From Rhizodiscina lignyota (Eukaryota > Ascomycota > Dothideomycetes > Aulographales > Rhizodiscinaceae), in contig ML978124.1 in NCBI GenBank assembly GCA_010015805.1, forward strand, positions 2,108,001-2,172,000: a stretch of 64,000 bases of DNA. The letters are read 5' to 3'. A model generated the notes under the pieces. It was not told where the DNA came from, ran no database searches, and saw nothing but the letters and a program-made list of their open reading frames with translations. The number at the start of each line of letters is the position of its first letter. The first letter of the stretch is position 1. Below are positions 1-10,700 of this stretch, in pieces. The translations under genes were made by a program, and so were the position numbers.

Positions 1-223
1 TCCTGACAATTGGTCCTTTGGCCTGATGGAGCTTGAGGATCGTCTGGTTCTCAATATTTATATACCGTATCCAATAAATCCAAAGCGGGCATATATGGAT
101 TGTCCAATTCGCTGCTGGTATCTTCGATAGTGGAGAGAAAAAGGCAGGATAGACAATGAACTTGTAGATAAACGACGCAACCAAAAAGCATACGCCTATC
201 GTAATGGCCAGCGGGAGCTCCAT
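1..223 (-). CDS. Cytochrome P450, N-terminal part (cut by window edge)
   Basis: Only the first 74 codons lie in the window; the gene runs off the left edge. The start ATG (223..221) sits in a good context (GCCATGG). The protein opens with a hydrophobic membrane anchor (about residues 4-26), followed by the stretch typical of fungal microsomal P450s: a PAFFSPLSKIP-like proline-rich hinge, then PLWIYWIRY, and a KLHQAKGPIVR segment leading into the first beta strands. P450s are haem monooxygenases held in the ER membrane. The haem-binding cysteine region is outside the window, so family and substrate cannot be assigned. Assignment rests on the N-terminal signature alone, but that signature is distinctive. 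Confidence 0.82.
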   Translation of the reverse strand, partial: MELPLAITIGVCFLVASFIYKFIVYPAFFSPLSKIPAANWTIHICPLWIYWIRYINIENQTILKLHQAKGPIVR

Positions 224-1121
224 GGCAGTATGACCAGTATCCGAGGGATACTCAACTTGGAATTTTGAATGAAGTTTGACGCGTGTTCTCAAAAACACCA
301 GATCTTGACACAAGCACCACTTACAGTTCAATCTCTAAGTCATCTCACCTCCTCGCATATCGCGGTGGACCCCGCCTTCCACGGCCTGGATCGAACCAGG
401 TAGGTGTGTGAGATATGACGACGGCCAGAGCATCATGCATGTGATCCCGCATACGCTTCGAGAGACGAGTTATCTTATTAGAGATAGCGAGCGTTAAGGT
501 TGGTAACATCCGATTGACTCCTATCATCGGACCCTAGCTTTGGCGCTAAGCCAAAACTGTAATTATAGTACCCCTATCAAAACACCAACGCCAGCCTCAA
601 CTCCAACCTTCATCACTCGTCCTTATTGCAGATATGGCAATGTTTGTATGTTGCGCTGAAGTCAGAGCTTGCGAGCTTTTATATGAACTGGGGACAAGGT
701 AGTGACAGTGTTACAGGTTTTGGTCTGTTGCCAATTCGAGGCATGTCAAACCGAAGGACGGACGTCACGTATAGGATGCTTTTTTGATAATCGTGAAAAC
801 GAAGCAAGTAGGCGACATGACACCAAGAGGTATACTAGAGAATCGGATTTTTGCTGCGACATGAAATCAACCAAACATTGCGCAGCTCGAGTCACCCTCC
901 AGCACTTGACTTGACTGAACAAATAACAGAACCGAAATGCAAGATATCACGACGTATCTTATTAGACGCATCCATAAATTTCAAAGAGAACAATAAATGG
1001 AAGAGAGACAGTACGACCCATAGCTGTCAACATCCTCCACCACCACGAAAGCAGAGCCTCAGCCATTAAAGAGCACGCCTGCATCACATCATGTGAAATT
1101 GAGCCAGACAGACGATGGGAA
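224..1121. other. Intergenic, P450 promoter side and 3' flank of GPI protein gene
   Basis: About 0.9 kb without a supportable gene. It should hold the P450 promoter and the 3' end of the minus-strand GPI protein gene. A short imperfect hairpin containing GGTTCGATCC lies near 380-400 but does not fold as a tRNA. Nothing else recognisable was seen. Confidence 0.5.
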
Positions 1122-2111
1122 TCATAGTGCCACTAAGCCAACGATGCCAGCACCAATTCCTAGTCCAAGAACCTTTAAATAGGTTAGCGGAGCTATATAT
1201 CTTAACGAACACGAGAAACTTACCATCACACCAGTCGCTTCCGCCCTCACCGCATGCGCCGCTCCCGTTGATCCGCTACTCGCAGGCGTCGCGCTCGTCT
1301 GCGCACCAACAACTTTCGTTCCACTCAAGATCAAACTACTAGCCGTAGCCAGCGCGCCCGAGTTTGTGCTCCCTGCCGCTGTCACCGCGCTGGCCAGGCT
1401 GCTCAGCGGAAATGTCGCGCTATCGCTACTCGTGACGTGGAGGACGTTGCCCGCGCTGCTACAGAAACCCAGAGCACTGCTCAACAGGCCGGAGTCGCTT
1501 GGATCTGCTGTCTTTGCGTATACTGGGCAGCCGCTGAATGGGACATCGAAGGCTTGTGGTACCCAAATAAAAGAGTTCGAGTTCTTCAAGTCTGGGTCGT
1601 AGCACAGGCATTGGGCGAGATCGTTGTCGGAGATACTGTTGAAATCGGGGATGGCGGAAGAGCACGCTCTGATTGTCGCAGCGGCAACAGCACAGGCGTT
1701 GCACTGTGCATCATCGGAGGCGCAGGTAGTTGTTGAGATAGAGCTCGAGGAGGAGCCAGTATCAGTGTCGTTGTCGTTGTCGTTATCATCGGATTCGGTC
1801 TTCGTAGAACCCTTGACCGTCGTAGGCTTCGGAGTTATCGTTGCGCCGCCGGCAGTTGTCGCTGGTGCTGCTGACTGATTAGCTCGTTGGAAGGACAAAT
1901 TGAATGATAACAGATATAGCGTCGGCAACACGAATTGCGGATGAAGAAGTTCCTTACCGCCTGATCCACCCTTCGTGATCTTTGGAGTCGCTTTGTTGAA
2001 TGCAGAGAGGCCACCCTTAGCAAGGCTTAAGAGGCCAGCACCTCTTCCGCCTGCTGCGGAGACATCTTCAAGCAAAAGAGATGCAAGAAACAAGGCTACT
2101 GAAAGACGCAT
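1122..2111 (-). CDS. GPI-anchored cysteine-rich cell-surface protein
   Basis: Proposed model: complement(join(1122..1172,1224..1870,1958..2111)), 283 residues. The start at 2111 gives a signal peptide (MRLSVALFLASLLLEDVSA). A Ser/Thr/Asp-rich linker follows, then a compact Cys-rich domain containing C-x6-C-x2-C-x9-C and later CLCYD, with single Cys towards its end. A Ser/Ala-rich stretch and a hydrophobic tail (VLGLGIGAGIVGLVAL) complete a classical GPI-anchor layout. Both introns (51 and 87 bp) have GT..AG ends and GCTAAC/GCTAATC-like branch sites, are multiples of three and contain no stop. The Cys pattern recalls fungal surface proteins of the CFEM-like type but does not clearly match CFEM. 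Role unknown; a cell-wall or plasma-membrane location is inferred. Confidence 0.8.
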   Translation of the reverse strand: MRLSVALFLASLLLEDVSAAGGRGAGLLSLAKGGLSAFNKATPKITKGGSGGKELLHPQFVLPTLYLLSFNLSFQRANQSAAPATTAGGATITPKPTTVKGSTKTESDDNDNDNDTDTGSSSSSISTTTCASDDAQCNACAVAAATIRACSSAIPDFNSISDNDLAQCLCYDPDLKNSNSFIWVPQAFDVPFSGCPVYAKTADPSDSGLLSSALGFCSSAGNVLHVTSSDSATFPLSSLASAVTAAGSTNSGALATASSLILSGTKVVGAQTSATPASSGSTGAAHAVRAEATGVMVSFSCSLRYIAPLTYLKVLGLGIGAGIVGLVAL

Positions 2112-3278
2112 CTTGTGTGGGGACCTTGTCAGTTTGGTAGTACAATGAGTACGAATCAATTCAGATGCAAGTGGGACATTTCAATCGGAAGTGGAAATTC
2201 GAAACCATCATGAAGTAAGTCAGCGGCCTTATATGTTTACCCGTCAGGAATCTCCATCCCGCTTGAGCTTCCAATTTCCTGGCAAGGCACCTGCATCGAT
2301 CCTGGGAGCTACAAGTGGCGCTCAAATAGCAATTGGATAGCATCTGAGGCTGATACCTTAGAAAAAGTGACCGGCGAGGCTGATTCTGCATCCTTTAGAG
2401 AAGCAGGTTTTTTCTTTGGATTAAGGTGGCATAATTGAGAGGACCAGAGCTGCAAGATTTCGTGGTCGAGCGCAGCATCAGGCTGCTTCTGGCGGGATTC
2501 TGCGAGCATTTCGCCCTATACCAAATATGACTAGTGTGGCGCTGTCGGGGGGCATTGACTGGCTGCTCGCGTGGATCTGCACCCAGAGGGGCTTGACCTT
2601 GCGCCAGGCAGGCGGTCAAGCCACTGATCTGCACAAACGTCAGTCCCTCTAACCCGCCGCTTGAGATGCGGATTGCATCTAAAATTGGAAAGTTGAAAGA
2701 AATAAAAGATGAAGAATAAGATGATCAAAGACCTCAAATAATGAAATGCGTTCAGTAGTGAGGACTGAAGATCGAGACCGTCGACACTGATACTTCTTGG
2801 GCCCTACGAGGACGAGCGGCAGAAGACGAAGCGACGGATAATTACCTACTAGTGCTGCTTAGGAAAGCCGGATATGGCATCTAATGTCGATAAGCACACG
2901 GTTATGTTTGTCCTACAGATTCACCGGAGTCGTTATAAGGCTGGAGAGATTGGACTGTGCCATTTGTTTTTCGCATTCTTTAGTAGGGTTCCTCGATACT
3001 GTATCTTTGAAGATCTTTGAGATCTTCTCGGATAGCTAATCAAGAAGCGTCATCCAGAAACCAGAGAACAAGGAGCATCTTTTTAAGATCTCCCCGCTAC
3101 ACAACGACCAAAACCTGCTTTGGTCTGCTAACCCGGCCTCAAAGTATACTTTCTTCGCTCGCAATTATGATGGCCGAAATGGGATTTCGATGTATCTGAT
3201 GCTGAGTGTCGGGAACTGGCCATCCGTAGGTCTATGTCGAAGTCAAAGGAACCCACAGGTGCAGCGGGTGACGACTCT
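2112..3278. other. Intergenic region between GPI protein and DUS3 genes
   Basis: This 1.2 kb contains the upstream region of the minus-strand GPI protein gene and the 3' flank of DUS3. Only short, unconvincing open frames are present. I see no RNA gene or repeat. Confidence 0.5.
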
Positions 3279-5527
3279 TCATCCTTCCACATCGTAAGAG
3301 TTGCTCTTGTGCTTCGGCTTGAACTCGAAGCCCGGCGGCGGAGGTCCTAAGAACATCTCACTTTTCTTCTCGTCAATTTTCATGTTTCGAAATATAAGTC
3401 ATAGAGCATCTCGTACCTGATCTTGATCCAGTCTTTGTAATTTCCACTGCTCAGGAGCGTCTCTAGCTCATCTCTTCCCTTGAATGCTGGAGGTCTTTCG
3501 TTGATCTTTGGTGGCAAGTACTCCAGAATCCCAATGGGAACATATCTGCAGGAAAAGCTCAACCACTCCAGCAAAAAGCGTCGTGTCGTGTTAACGCCAA
3601 GTTGGTCGCTACCCCAGGTCTCCAGTCCGTACTGCACAAACTTCTTGATGTATTCCAGTCGCTCAGAGGCGGACTTGTCAAGATATTGGTTGGTTTCGAT
3701 CTCTTCGAATATCCAAGGCTTGACCAGCGCCCCGCGGGCCACCATCACCGAGTCCACTTTCGCGTTCTTGATATGATCGTAGTAGTCGACCTGAGAATAG
3801 CAGTCTCCGTTTCCGACAAAGTATACCTTTCCTCCGTTTGGCTTGTATCTGTCATCCAGTTCGCCAGCCGTGTCCGCTACAGCATCGGAGTCCTTTTGGA
3901 GCCGATTGATCATGGCCGAGCATTCTGCGATGTATGACCAGTCCGCCGCTTTAGTGTATCTCTGCGGCTTATCCCGACCGTGGAGCGTGATTGCTGCGAC
4001 ACCACTTGGTCCCGCGCCCTTTTCCATGGCCTCGTACCCGCCTAATACCAGTCTCTTGATCAGCTTCTCGGCGTTTGGGTCGTTCTTCTTCCATCCCATG
4101 CGGAGTTTCGCGGTGACTGGGACCTCATTTGAGACCAGGTTCATGCCGTGTAGAGCCTGCTCCAACTTTGCTGGATGCTCGAGCAGAGCGGAACCTGCCC
4201 CTGTCCGACATACAGTCTCGATTGGACAGCCGCAATTCAAATCAATTGCTCTGATATGCGGACACAGAGCCGTAAGAACCTCTGTCGCCTTCATTGCCAG
4301 CCACGGCTTATTCGCTGCAATTTGCACGCCAAACTTCGAATCCTTCGCATTATCATATCCTTCGACAACGGAGTTGGTTCGATCTTCAGACGGGAAGAAG
4401 CGAGGAGGAGATAGCTCGGAGGTATGAGCCTTTATCAGTGCCCATTCACTTGGCTGGCCGTGAAGGAGCTCTCGGCCCATTGCCATCTCTGACCAAGTCA
4501 CTTGTGCGCCAAGTGAGACACAAACCCGGCGGAAGGGGAGGTTTCCTTGTGTTGTCAAAGGTGCTAGAACTGGGGTCTCGGGTCCATAGTAGATGCGGCG
4601 CTTCTCGGAGGGAAGGAAAGGAGGCTCCGTGTAACTTGCGCGATTCTCCTGACGTTGACGTTGATCAGATTTTGGCATCTTGAACTGATTTCTGCTCAAC
4701 TGAAACTTCGCCTCAGTTGAAACAATGTTGACAAGTCCGAGCTCATCTACAACGTAGCCGCTCGCCTCTGCGATCCGCTTCCGCTCTTCGTCTTCAGCTT
4801 CGTCTTTGAGAAGTACAAGCTCGGACCTGCCGTCTTCTCGCTCAACCTCTTTCGAGTGACTACCCGCAAATCGGCACTTCCACCCTGCAGGACATGTGAC
4901 ATGAGCCTCCCAAATGGGACAATCGCCATCGAAGGTTGAGAGATCTCCTTCCTTCCGCTCCAGGTATTTGCGTAAGTCATGTTCGAATTTGCATTTGTCG
5001 CCAAACTTGCATTCTTTCGGAGAAAATTCTGGTGAGAGCATCCTCGTGGCGCATAATGTCTTCTCTTCCTTCCAAACTCCAAAGGTACGGTTCTTGTTTT
5101 GGCCTCGATTCTTCTTCCCTTTGGAGCCTCCATCTTCGTCCTGCTTGCCGTGACGCGATGCTTCCGCTGCATCGTCGTTCAACACCATATCTTCGCCTCT
5201 CCTCGACCACGCCGTAGCAATCAGAAACTCTTTCTTGACTCGCGCAACGCCATCTCTGGACCGAGGATCTGTAGTGGACTGGTCTTCAAATTTTGCAGTC
5301 CATTCTGGAATATCTTCCATCTTCATTCTCTTTGGTGAAGGAGACTCACTTGATTCAGAAAGCGTCATGTGGGGAGTGTCGATATCGCCTGCTTCAACTT
5401 TCTCTGCTTTAATCGTACCAGTGTTGGGGTCTTCGGCTACGTCTTGATCCCAAGGCCGTTTCGATGGAACGACCGGTGCTGGTGAATTCGCAGACGCATC
5501 TGCATCCGCTTCGCCTAACGTGGCCAT
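3279..5527 (-). CDS. dus3: tRNA-dihydrouridine(47) synthase Dus3
   Basis: Model: complement(join(3279..3360,3417..5527)), 730 residues. Dus3 reduces uridine 47 in the variable loop of tRNAs using FMN and NADPH. After an acidic/basic disordered N-terminus (1-150) come two CCCH zinc fingers (C159, C173, C179, H183; C203, C212, C218, H224). The FMN-binding TIM barrel begins near residue 315 and contains DLNCGCP near 429-435, whose GCP cysteine is the expected catalytic residue, then the C-terminal Dus helical domain. A 56-bp intron lies 27 codons before the stop; splicing it restores the conserved C-terminus ([20 protein letters not shown]). Without splicing the frame stops early with an unrelated tail. 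The start MATLG was chosen because no upstream in-frame ATG was found. The gene is divergent from the BAP31-like gene, 375 bp away. Confidence 0.95.
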
Positions 5528-5902
5528 CGTGCAGATCGGAAATCTCGAAGAAGGCGCTAACCGAAAATGTGGATGAAGGAAAGTCGGGTGCTTGGTGCAT
5601 CTCACGTGGAGGATTTTGATGGATGTTTACCTAGCAAATTAGTGGCATATTCCGAATGCGGCTAGCGCTGCCGAGACCCACATGCAGTGACGTCGGGTTT
5701 TCGCTTCGTTTGGGCCAACCTGTTTACTTTGCTTGCCTTGCCTTCTGGACACGCAAGTCGGGACACCTTACCTCTTTACTCTACACAAAGCTCACACGCC
5801 TCTGCCTTTAAAGCCTCAACTTATATTGAGCGTTCTGAATTCTTCATTACCTTCGCCAATTCAACCTTTGCCCGTCAAAGAACACCTCGCAATACCGCCA
5901 CG
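5528..5902. promoter_or_regulatory. Divergent promoter region, DUS3 / BAP31-like
   Basis: The 375 bp separating two divergent start codons must hold both promoters. The half nearest the BAP31-like ATG is rich in C and T on the plus strand, as is common in fungal housekeeping promoters. No clear TATA box was identified. Confidence 0.5.
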
Positions 5903-6691
5903 ATGACGCTCTACTACAGCATGGTAAGTAGTTCACAGGAGCAGTGATAGTGCTAAAGCCCTTCCGATTGAGCTCTACGCCTCATCACATTCAAATACAG
6001 CCCATTATATCTTTGGACTATGCTGACACTGTCGCTCTCTGCAAGGTGTTCGCCCTCCTCGTCTTCGAGATGCTCATCTTTGTCTCGTTGATCATCCCGC
6101 TACCGCTCACCATCCGCCGCAAACTCTTCACCTTCCTCTCTGAATCTCCGCTCATAGCGAAGTTACAATATGGCATGAAAATCACGTTCATATTCATTCT
6201 CATTCTTTTCTTGGACAGCGTCAACCGTGTCTACCGCGTGCAGCTCGAGACTGCTGCGGCGAACAAGTCTCAGGGAAGGTATGATATGAGGTCCTTATCC
6301 CCCATGATCAACATACTGACTGCTTGGTAACAGTGCCGAGGCGTTTGGTGGCACTGCTCGCATGGAGATTCAAGCCCGCAAGTTCTACTCCCAGCGCAAC
6401 ATGTACCTCTGTGGCTTTACGCTCTTCCTATCTCTGATCCTTAACCGCACCTACGTTATGATCCTCGACGTGCTTCGTCTTGAAGAGGAGGTCAAGCGTC
6501 TCAAGGGCGAGGGTGGCGCTAAGGGCGATACTGCTGCTAAGCTTGGGGCAGCCGGTGCGCCCGGCGAGATTGGTAAATTGAGGAAGGAGAATGAGGCATT
6601 GAAGAGCCAGATGGAGGGTCTCAGCCGGGAGTACAACCGTCTTGGTGATGAGAAGGGCGGTGCTGACGGCACACCAAAGAAAGATCGGTAA
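5903..6691 (+). CDS. BAP31/Yet3-like ER transmembrane protein
   Basis: Model: join(5903..5923,6046..6278,6334..6691), 203 residues. The first exon encodes only MTLYYSM; splicing to VFALLVFEML rebuilds the normal BAP31 N-terminus. Three membrane segments follow (about 7-26, 47-66 and 105-125), then a charged coiled coil (LRLEEEVKRLK ... IGKLRKENEALKSQMEGLSREYNRL). The last four residues, KKDR, fit the KKXX dilysine signal for retrieval to the ER, so cytosolic exposure of the C-terminus is expected. BAP31-family proteins act in sorting and quality control of membrane proteins in the ER. Introns are 122 and 55 bp with GT..AG ends; the first has a CTGAC branch-like site. Assignment is strong; the exact paralogue (Yet1/2/3-like) is not resolved. 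Confidence 0.92.
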
Positions 6692-7168
6692 AATATGAGC
6701 CGCAACTGGACGACGCCTGGGGAGAAGCTCGAAATCTTCAAAGAATGGCCTTTTAGGCCCGAAAGAGAGCGAGGGTAGACACAAATATTGGAAGGGCGTT
6801 CAATGATCATCTTTACCTGTTGGGGCGGAATATAGTTGCCTTTGTGGCTTTTGGTGACTATCCATTCGGATTGCAGGGGAAAAGCCTACACCAAGCTTTC
6901 TGTAGCATAGCTGGTGCAGTTACGGAGTATGTCTAACTGTTTTTGAAAAGTAAATCAGCAACCATTTCTCCTCTATGCTAAGCAAAAGCCTTCTATGCTA
7001 GGAAGAGATGGATATGCGAAAATCAGAGAATATTCGAACGCAGACTAACACTTTAAGTTGAACTCTCGTGCTTGCCTCAAAATTCTCTCAATGTACAATA
7101 AAATCAACCTTTACACAGGGGAGGATCCCACTCATTATGTCTCTTCAGCAGCTACTACAGTACGAACA
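6692..7168. other. Convergent 3' region
   Basis: These 477 bp lie between the stop codons of the BAP31-like gene and the HbpS-like gene, which converge here. It should contain both terminators and poly(A) sites; a tandem-like pair of CTATGCTA motifs occurs around 6974-7001. Nothing else was seen. Confidence 0.4.
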
Positions 7169-7747
7169 TCACATTTGCGTACTTCCTACAGCATTCACTC
7201 CTGCAGTGGCGACTTCAACATCCTGGTCACTACTTCCGCCGCTCACTCCCACAGCGCCAAAGAAGACACCGTCAATGAAGACTGGTACGCCACCCGCAAC
7301 ACCAAGAAGGCCGTTGTTCGTGAGGTCAAGACCCGTATTCGATGCATTAGGTACCATACCGAGTGCGCCACTCGTCATCGCGCCGTTGAACAAAGCCACC
7401 GACTTTGCCTTCTTCTGCGAGATATCAATGCTCGCGAGGAAGGAGTTGTCCATGCGGATGAACGCGAGGAGGAAGCCTGCTGGGTCGAGTACTGCAATAT
7501 TTTCTCTGATCCTATCGGAAACGATGAGTTGTGAACGCTCTGCAAGGCTTCAAAATGGCACATACCCAAGTGAAGTTGCTTTCTCAGTTGCGGCGGAGAG
7601 GATTCGCATTGCCTGAGCTTCGTTCAATGACCTCCGCTGATTCGGTGTAGATCCAAGGGTGCCGAGAGAGGCCGTTGTATTGCTCTGCGCCGAGACGAGA
7701 GATACACATGCCAGTATGATGAGGTTGCTGAAGACGGCGAAACGCAT
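7169..7747 (-). CDS. Secreted HbpS/GlcG-like (haem-binding fold) protein
   Basis: Model: complement(join(7169..7511,7566..7747)), 174 residues. The N-terminus is a signal peptide (MRFAVFSNLIILACVSLVSA). The mature part matches the GlcG/HbpS family (PF03928): LNEAQAMRIL, then after splicing SLGIRENIAVLDPAG, the FIRMDNSFLASIDIS strand-turn, KKAKSVALF, and the glycine-rich GVPVFIDGVFFGAVGVSGG near the end. The 54-bp intron has GTATGT..TAG ends and contains an in-frame stop, so splicing is required. Bacterial relatives bind or degrade haem or occur in glycolate loci; the substrate of secreted fungal versions is not established. The family call is firm and the function inferred only at fold level. 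Confidence 0.85.
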
Positions 7748-10700
7748 ATTGAAGGTTATGCTACTTGTGATCCTGGTTTAAGTGGGATGGACTTGAAGTA
7801 CTGTTGTGGACTCGTGCAGGAGCGCTGGTATCGCTTGCTTCGAGAAAGCTCTTGCTGAACACAACGATTGGTTTCGAGTTAGCTTTAAGTATCTGATAGT
7901 GAACATAATCTTCGGATCCAACGGCCAGTGGTGAGACATAATTGTCATTCCGGGCGCAGCGAGATTGATTAGTTGGTCACGCAAAGTTGCTCGCCTGCTC
8001 TTAGAGTTCGCATACCGTCGAACCCAGTCAGCTATGCCAATGTGGCTTATAGAGTTTAATGATTGTAGGACGGAAAATGAACTAAATACGTAGGAGAAAT
8101 ACAAGGACTCTCGTGGGGAGATATGCACGTATCAGGAACGTGAAATGAAGACGCCGTCTCAAAGGCTCAGGCTCAGCATAGTTATACAGGGCCTTTACAA
8201 ACATAGTTGTACCTCATGAGTGATGCCATATCATGCATTGTTTGCTAGCCTTTTAAAGGAATCTGAGTGGGGATACACTCCTTTTGCGGACATATCACGA
8301 CTGAATTTGGTATTGTACGAAAACGATGCGATGGCTTGATTAACTGAAATTTGATGTTCCCAAGTCCGAATAACGATCGTTTACGCACGATTAGATATTA
8401 AACTCTATTTCTGTAGCTGACCCATGCACTTTTGATCTGACCCTTGATCTAAGGGTGTACGTACCGAATCGCCGACGAGAAGAAGATTAGGAATACCATG
8501 TTCACAACTAGGACTATCCTGAACAGTACAACATGTACCTCGTTTCTTCGTTATGCAAAAGCCGAAGGGCGGCGGAGAGAGCCCAGATCATCGTGAATGA
8601 CGTTTCTAGAGAAGGTACAGAGCTGTAGATCGGATGACGGTTGGTATTTAAAGGACGAGGCGTTCCCACGAAAACTTGTTGATTGTTGGAGTCGACCATC
8701 TTCATCCAACTTTCCTCTCGCCGATCTCAACAGACTGTTCGTACTTAGTGAATATTCATTGAGTTCCAGTGAGACACCAAATACCCGCAATCTTCGCATC
8801 AGAAGGCTTTCAGAAGTGCACCTTGCTACCATTGTCCAAAACACACACCATGCGAGACCACAAAGCGCGATACCTCCTACGTTCAGGAGCCACAAAATGT
8901 AGTCGAAAACGACACAATAACATGCCATGACGTCTCTTCTGGCAAGTTAAAACTGGTTTTGATTTTTAAATATGCGTAATCATTAAGAGTAGACGATGAG
9001 CAGCTCGGGTGTTTGTCCGACGCTGAGACGCAATTGCCACTCTTTATACATGGACACGACGAGGTTATGCATCATCAGACGGAGTAATTTATCTCTAGCA
9101 CTAATGTAACTGTTCCTGTGATTTATTTCGGCGGACAGGGCTAGTTTCGGCAACTCGAGCAGAACACGGTTGCATCGGTGTGAACAGCAACGAGCGCCAT
9201 TCTGCACCATGATACGTGGCGATTCGTCTTTCAGCGCATAGCAGTGCATCTTGAAAAGATGTCATCGAGCGCAAGCATCGAAAGCTCAAGGTCACACTTT
9301 CGCGACCCGATCAACGAACTTGGAAGAGCTATATCATCTCTCTCTCCATATGTGCTCAATCTGCTTAAGTGGCGGTCTTTCAAGCATCTCTTTGTAGCTT
9401 GGCTGAGTCAACAGAATACGTAGGACATGTAGTCTGGGATCATTTCCAAGAGAACTAACAAATTCGCTGAAGTACAGAATTTGTCAATGATTCTAATGCC
9501 GTCGCAAGAGAGCTTGGATTGTCCTCTGATGGAAGTCGCAATTGATCTTGATCCCTGCCCGAATGATAAGCGTCCAGCAGTCTCTTATGTATGCAGTTTG
9601 AAGTAATAGCGTCGCCAAGGACCCAAAAGGAAAATGGTGTCCCCCGGGTACGCAGAAGGCTACATGGAAATACCTGGAGAAGACAGGATGTTAACAAAGA
9701 ATTGCCCGCTAACCCATAAGAATGGAGAAGTCCTTTGTCAAAAAAGTTGATATTTTCCTGGGCCTTTCTAGGATTCCGTCCGAGTCACTGCATCGGTGAA
9801 GGTCTCCTGTTGCATCTGAACGAAGGTACTGTAATTGGCTAAGACTCCAATAGCAGTCAGATAAGCACCATTAACTGCAGACCTCGCAATTATAATGAGA
9901 GCTGCTTCCTTGCGACTGCCATAGCGAATATCGGAACTTTCGCAGAGCAAAAGTGCAGTCAAGCATTCCCTGATAACGCTCTTCGGCGAACTATCAAACT
10001 CTTTCCGTGCCTTTCCTCGCAGGCGCACTTGCTTTCCTTTATTTAGCTCTCTCCTCATTCTCAGTGTATCTCATCCGTTTCTTTAGTCGGTGGCTCCGGT
10101 CATAAGGTCAATCTCATTGGTCTTCGGTTGTACGCTTGCGTGCGGTGAACTGCCATGCTCGATTCTGCCAATTTCCTCCATCTCAAGGGGAAAATGATAT
10201 GAGAAATGCCAAAGCAATATAATCGTACGAAGCCCTGCCGTGCTTTCAATACGGAGTATGCATAAGAACAAGTTTGCTAAAGGTTGTTCTCAGGAAGAAA
10301 AGGGGGGAGCAGCGATCGGCATTTTCCGCGTCGAGGGCGTCCCAACCGTCAACTTCCCCTCTCCTTCATCAACACATATCATCTTCGTACGAAAGCATCG
10401 TCTCTCCTCTCCTCGTATACCACTTCAACTAATAAGTTCTGGATCAGTTGTGTACAGTTCTGTCTCTGAAATTGGATTCCTTGGCTTGACATTCTGCTTC
10501 ATCTCGTTGTTCAGGCGCGCATTCCGGAGCAAGAACCTTGGAGCTAAGAGCAGCTAAGGAGCGATGGCAAGGGAGAAGTTTCAGAAGGATAATTTGGATT
10601 TGCTTATCCATCTCTGCTCGGATTGGCTTACCTGGGAGAATCTATATTGTCCAGTCAAGGACTTACCTAATTCGAAAGTAGTGATAGTAAATTCACGATC

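Noticed and set aside
376-400. tRNA-like T-arm (reverse strand CCTGGTTCGATCCAGG)
   Set aside because: The T-stem mispairs when a 7-base loop is required, and no matching acceptor, D or anticodon arms were found.
3843-4427. 194-codon plus-strand frame inside DUS3
   Set aside because: Antisense shadow of a well supported gene.
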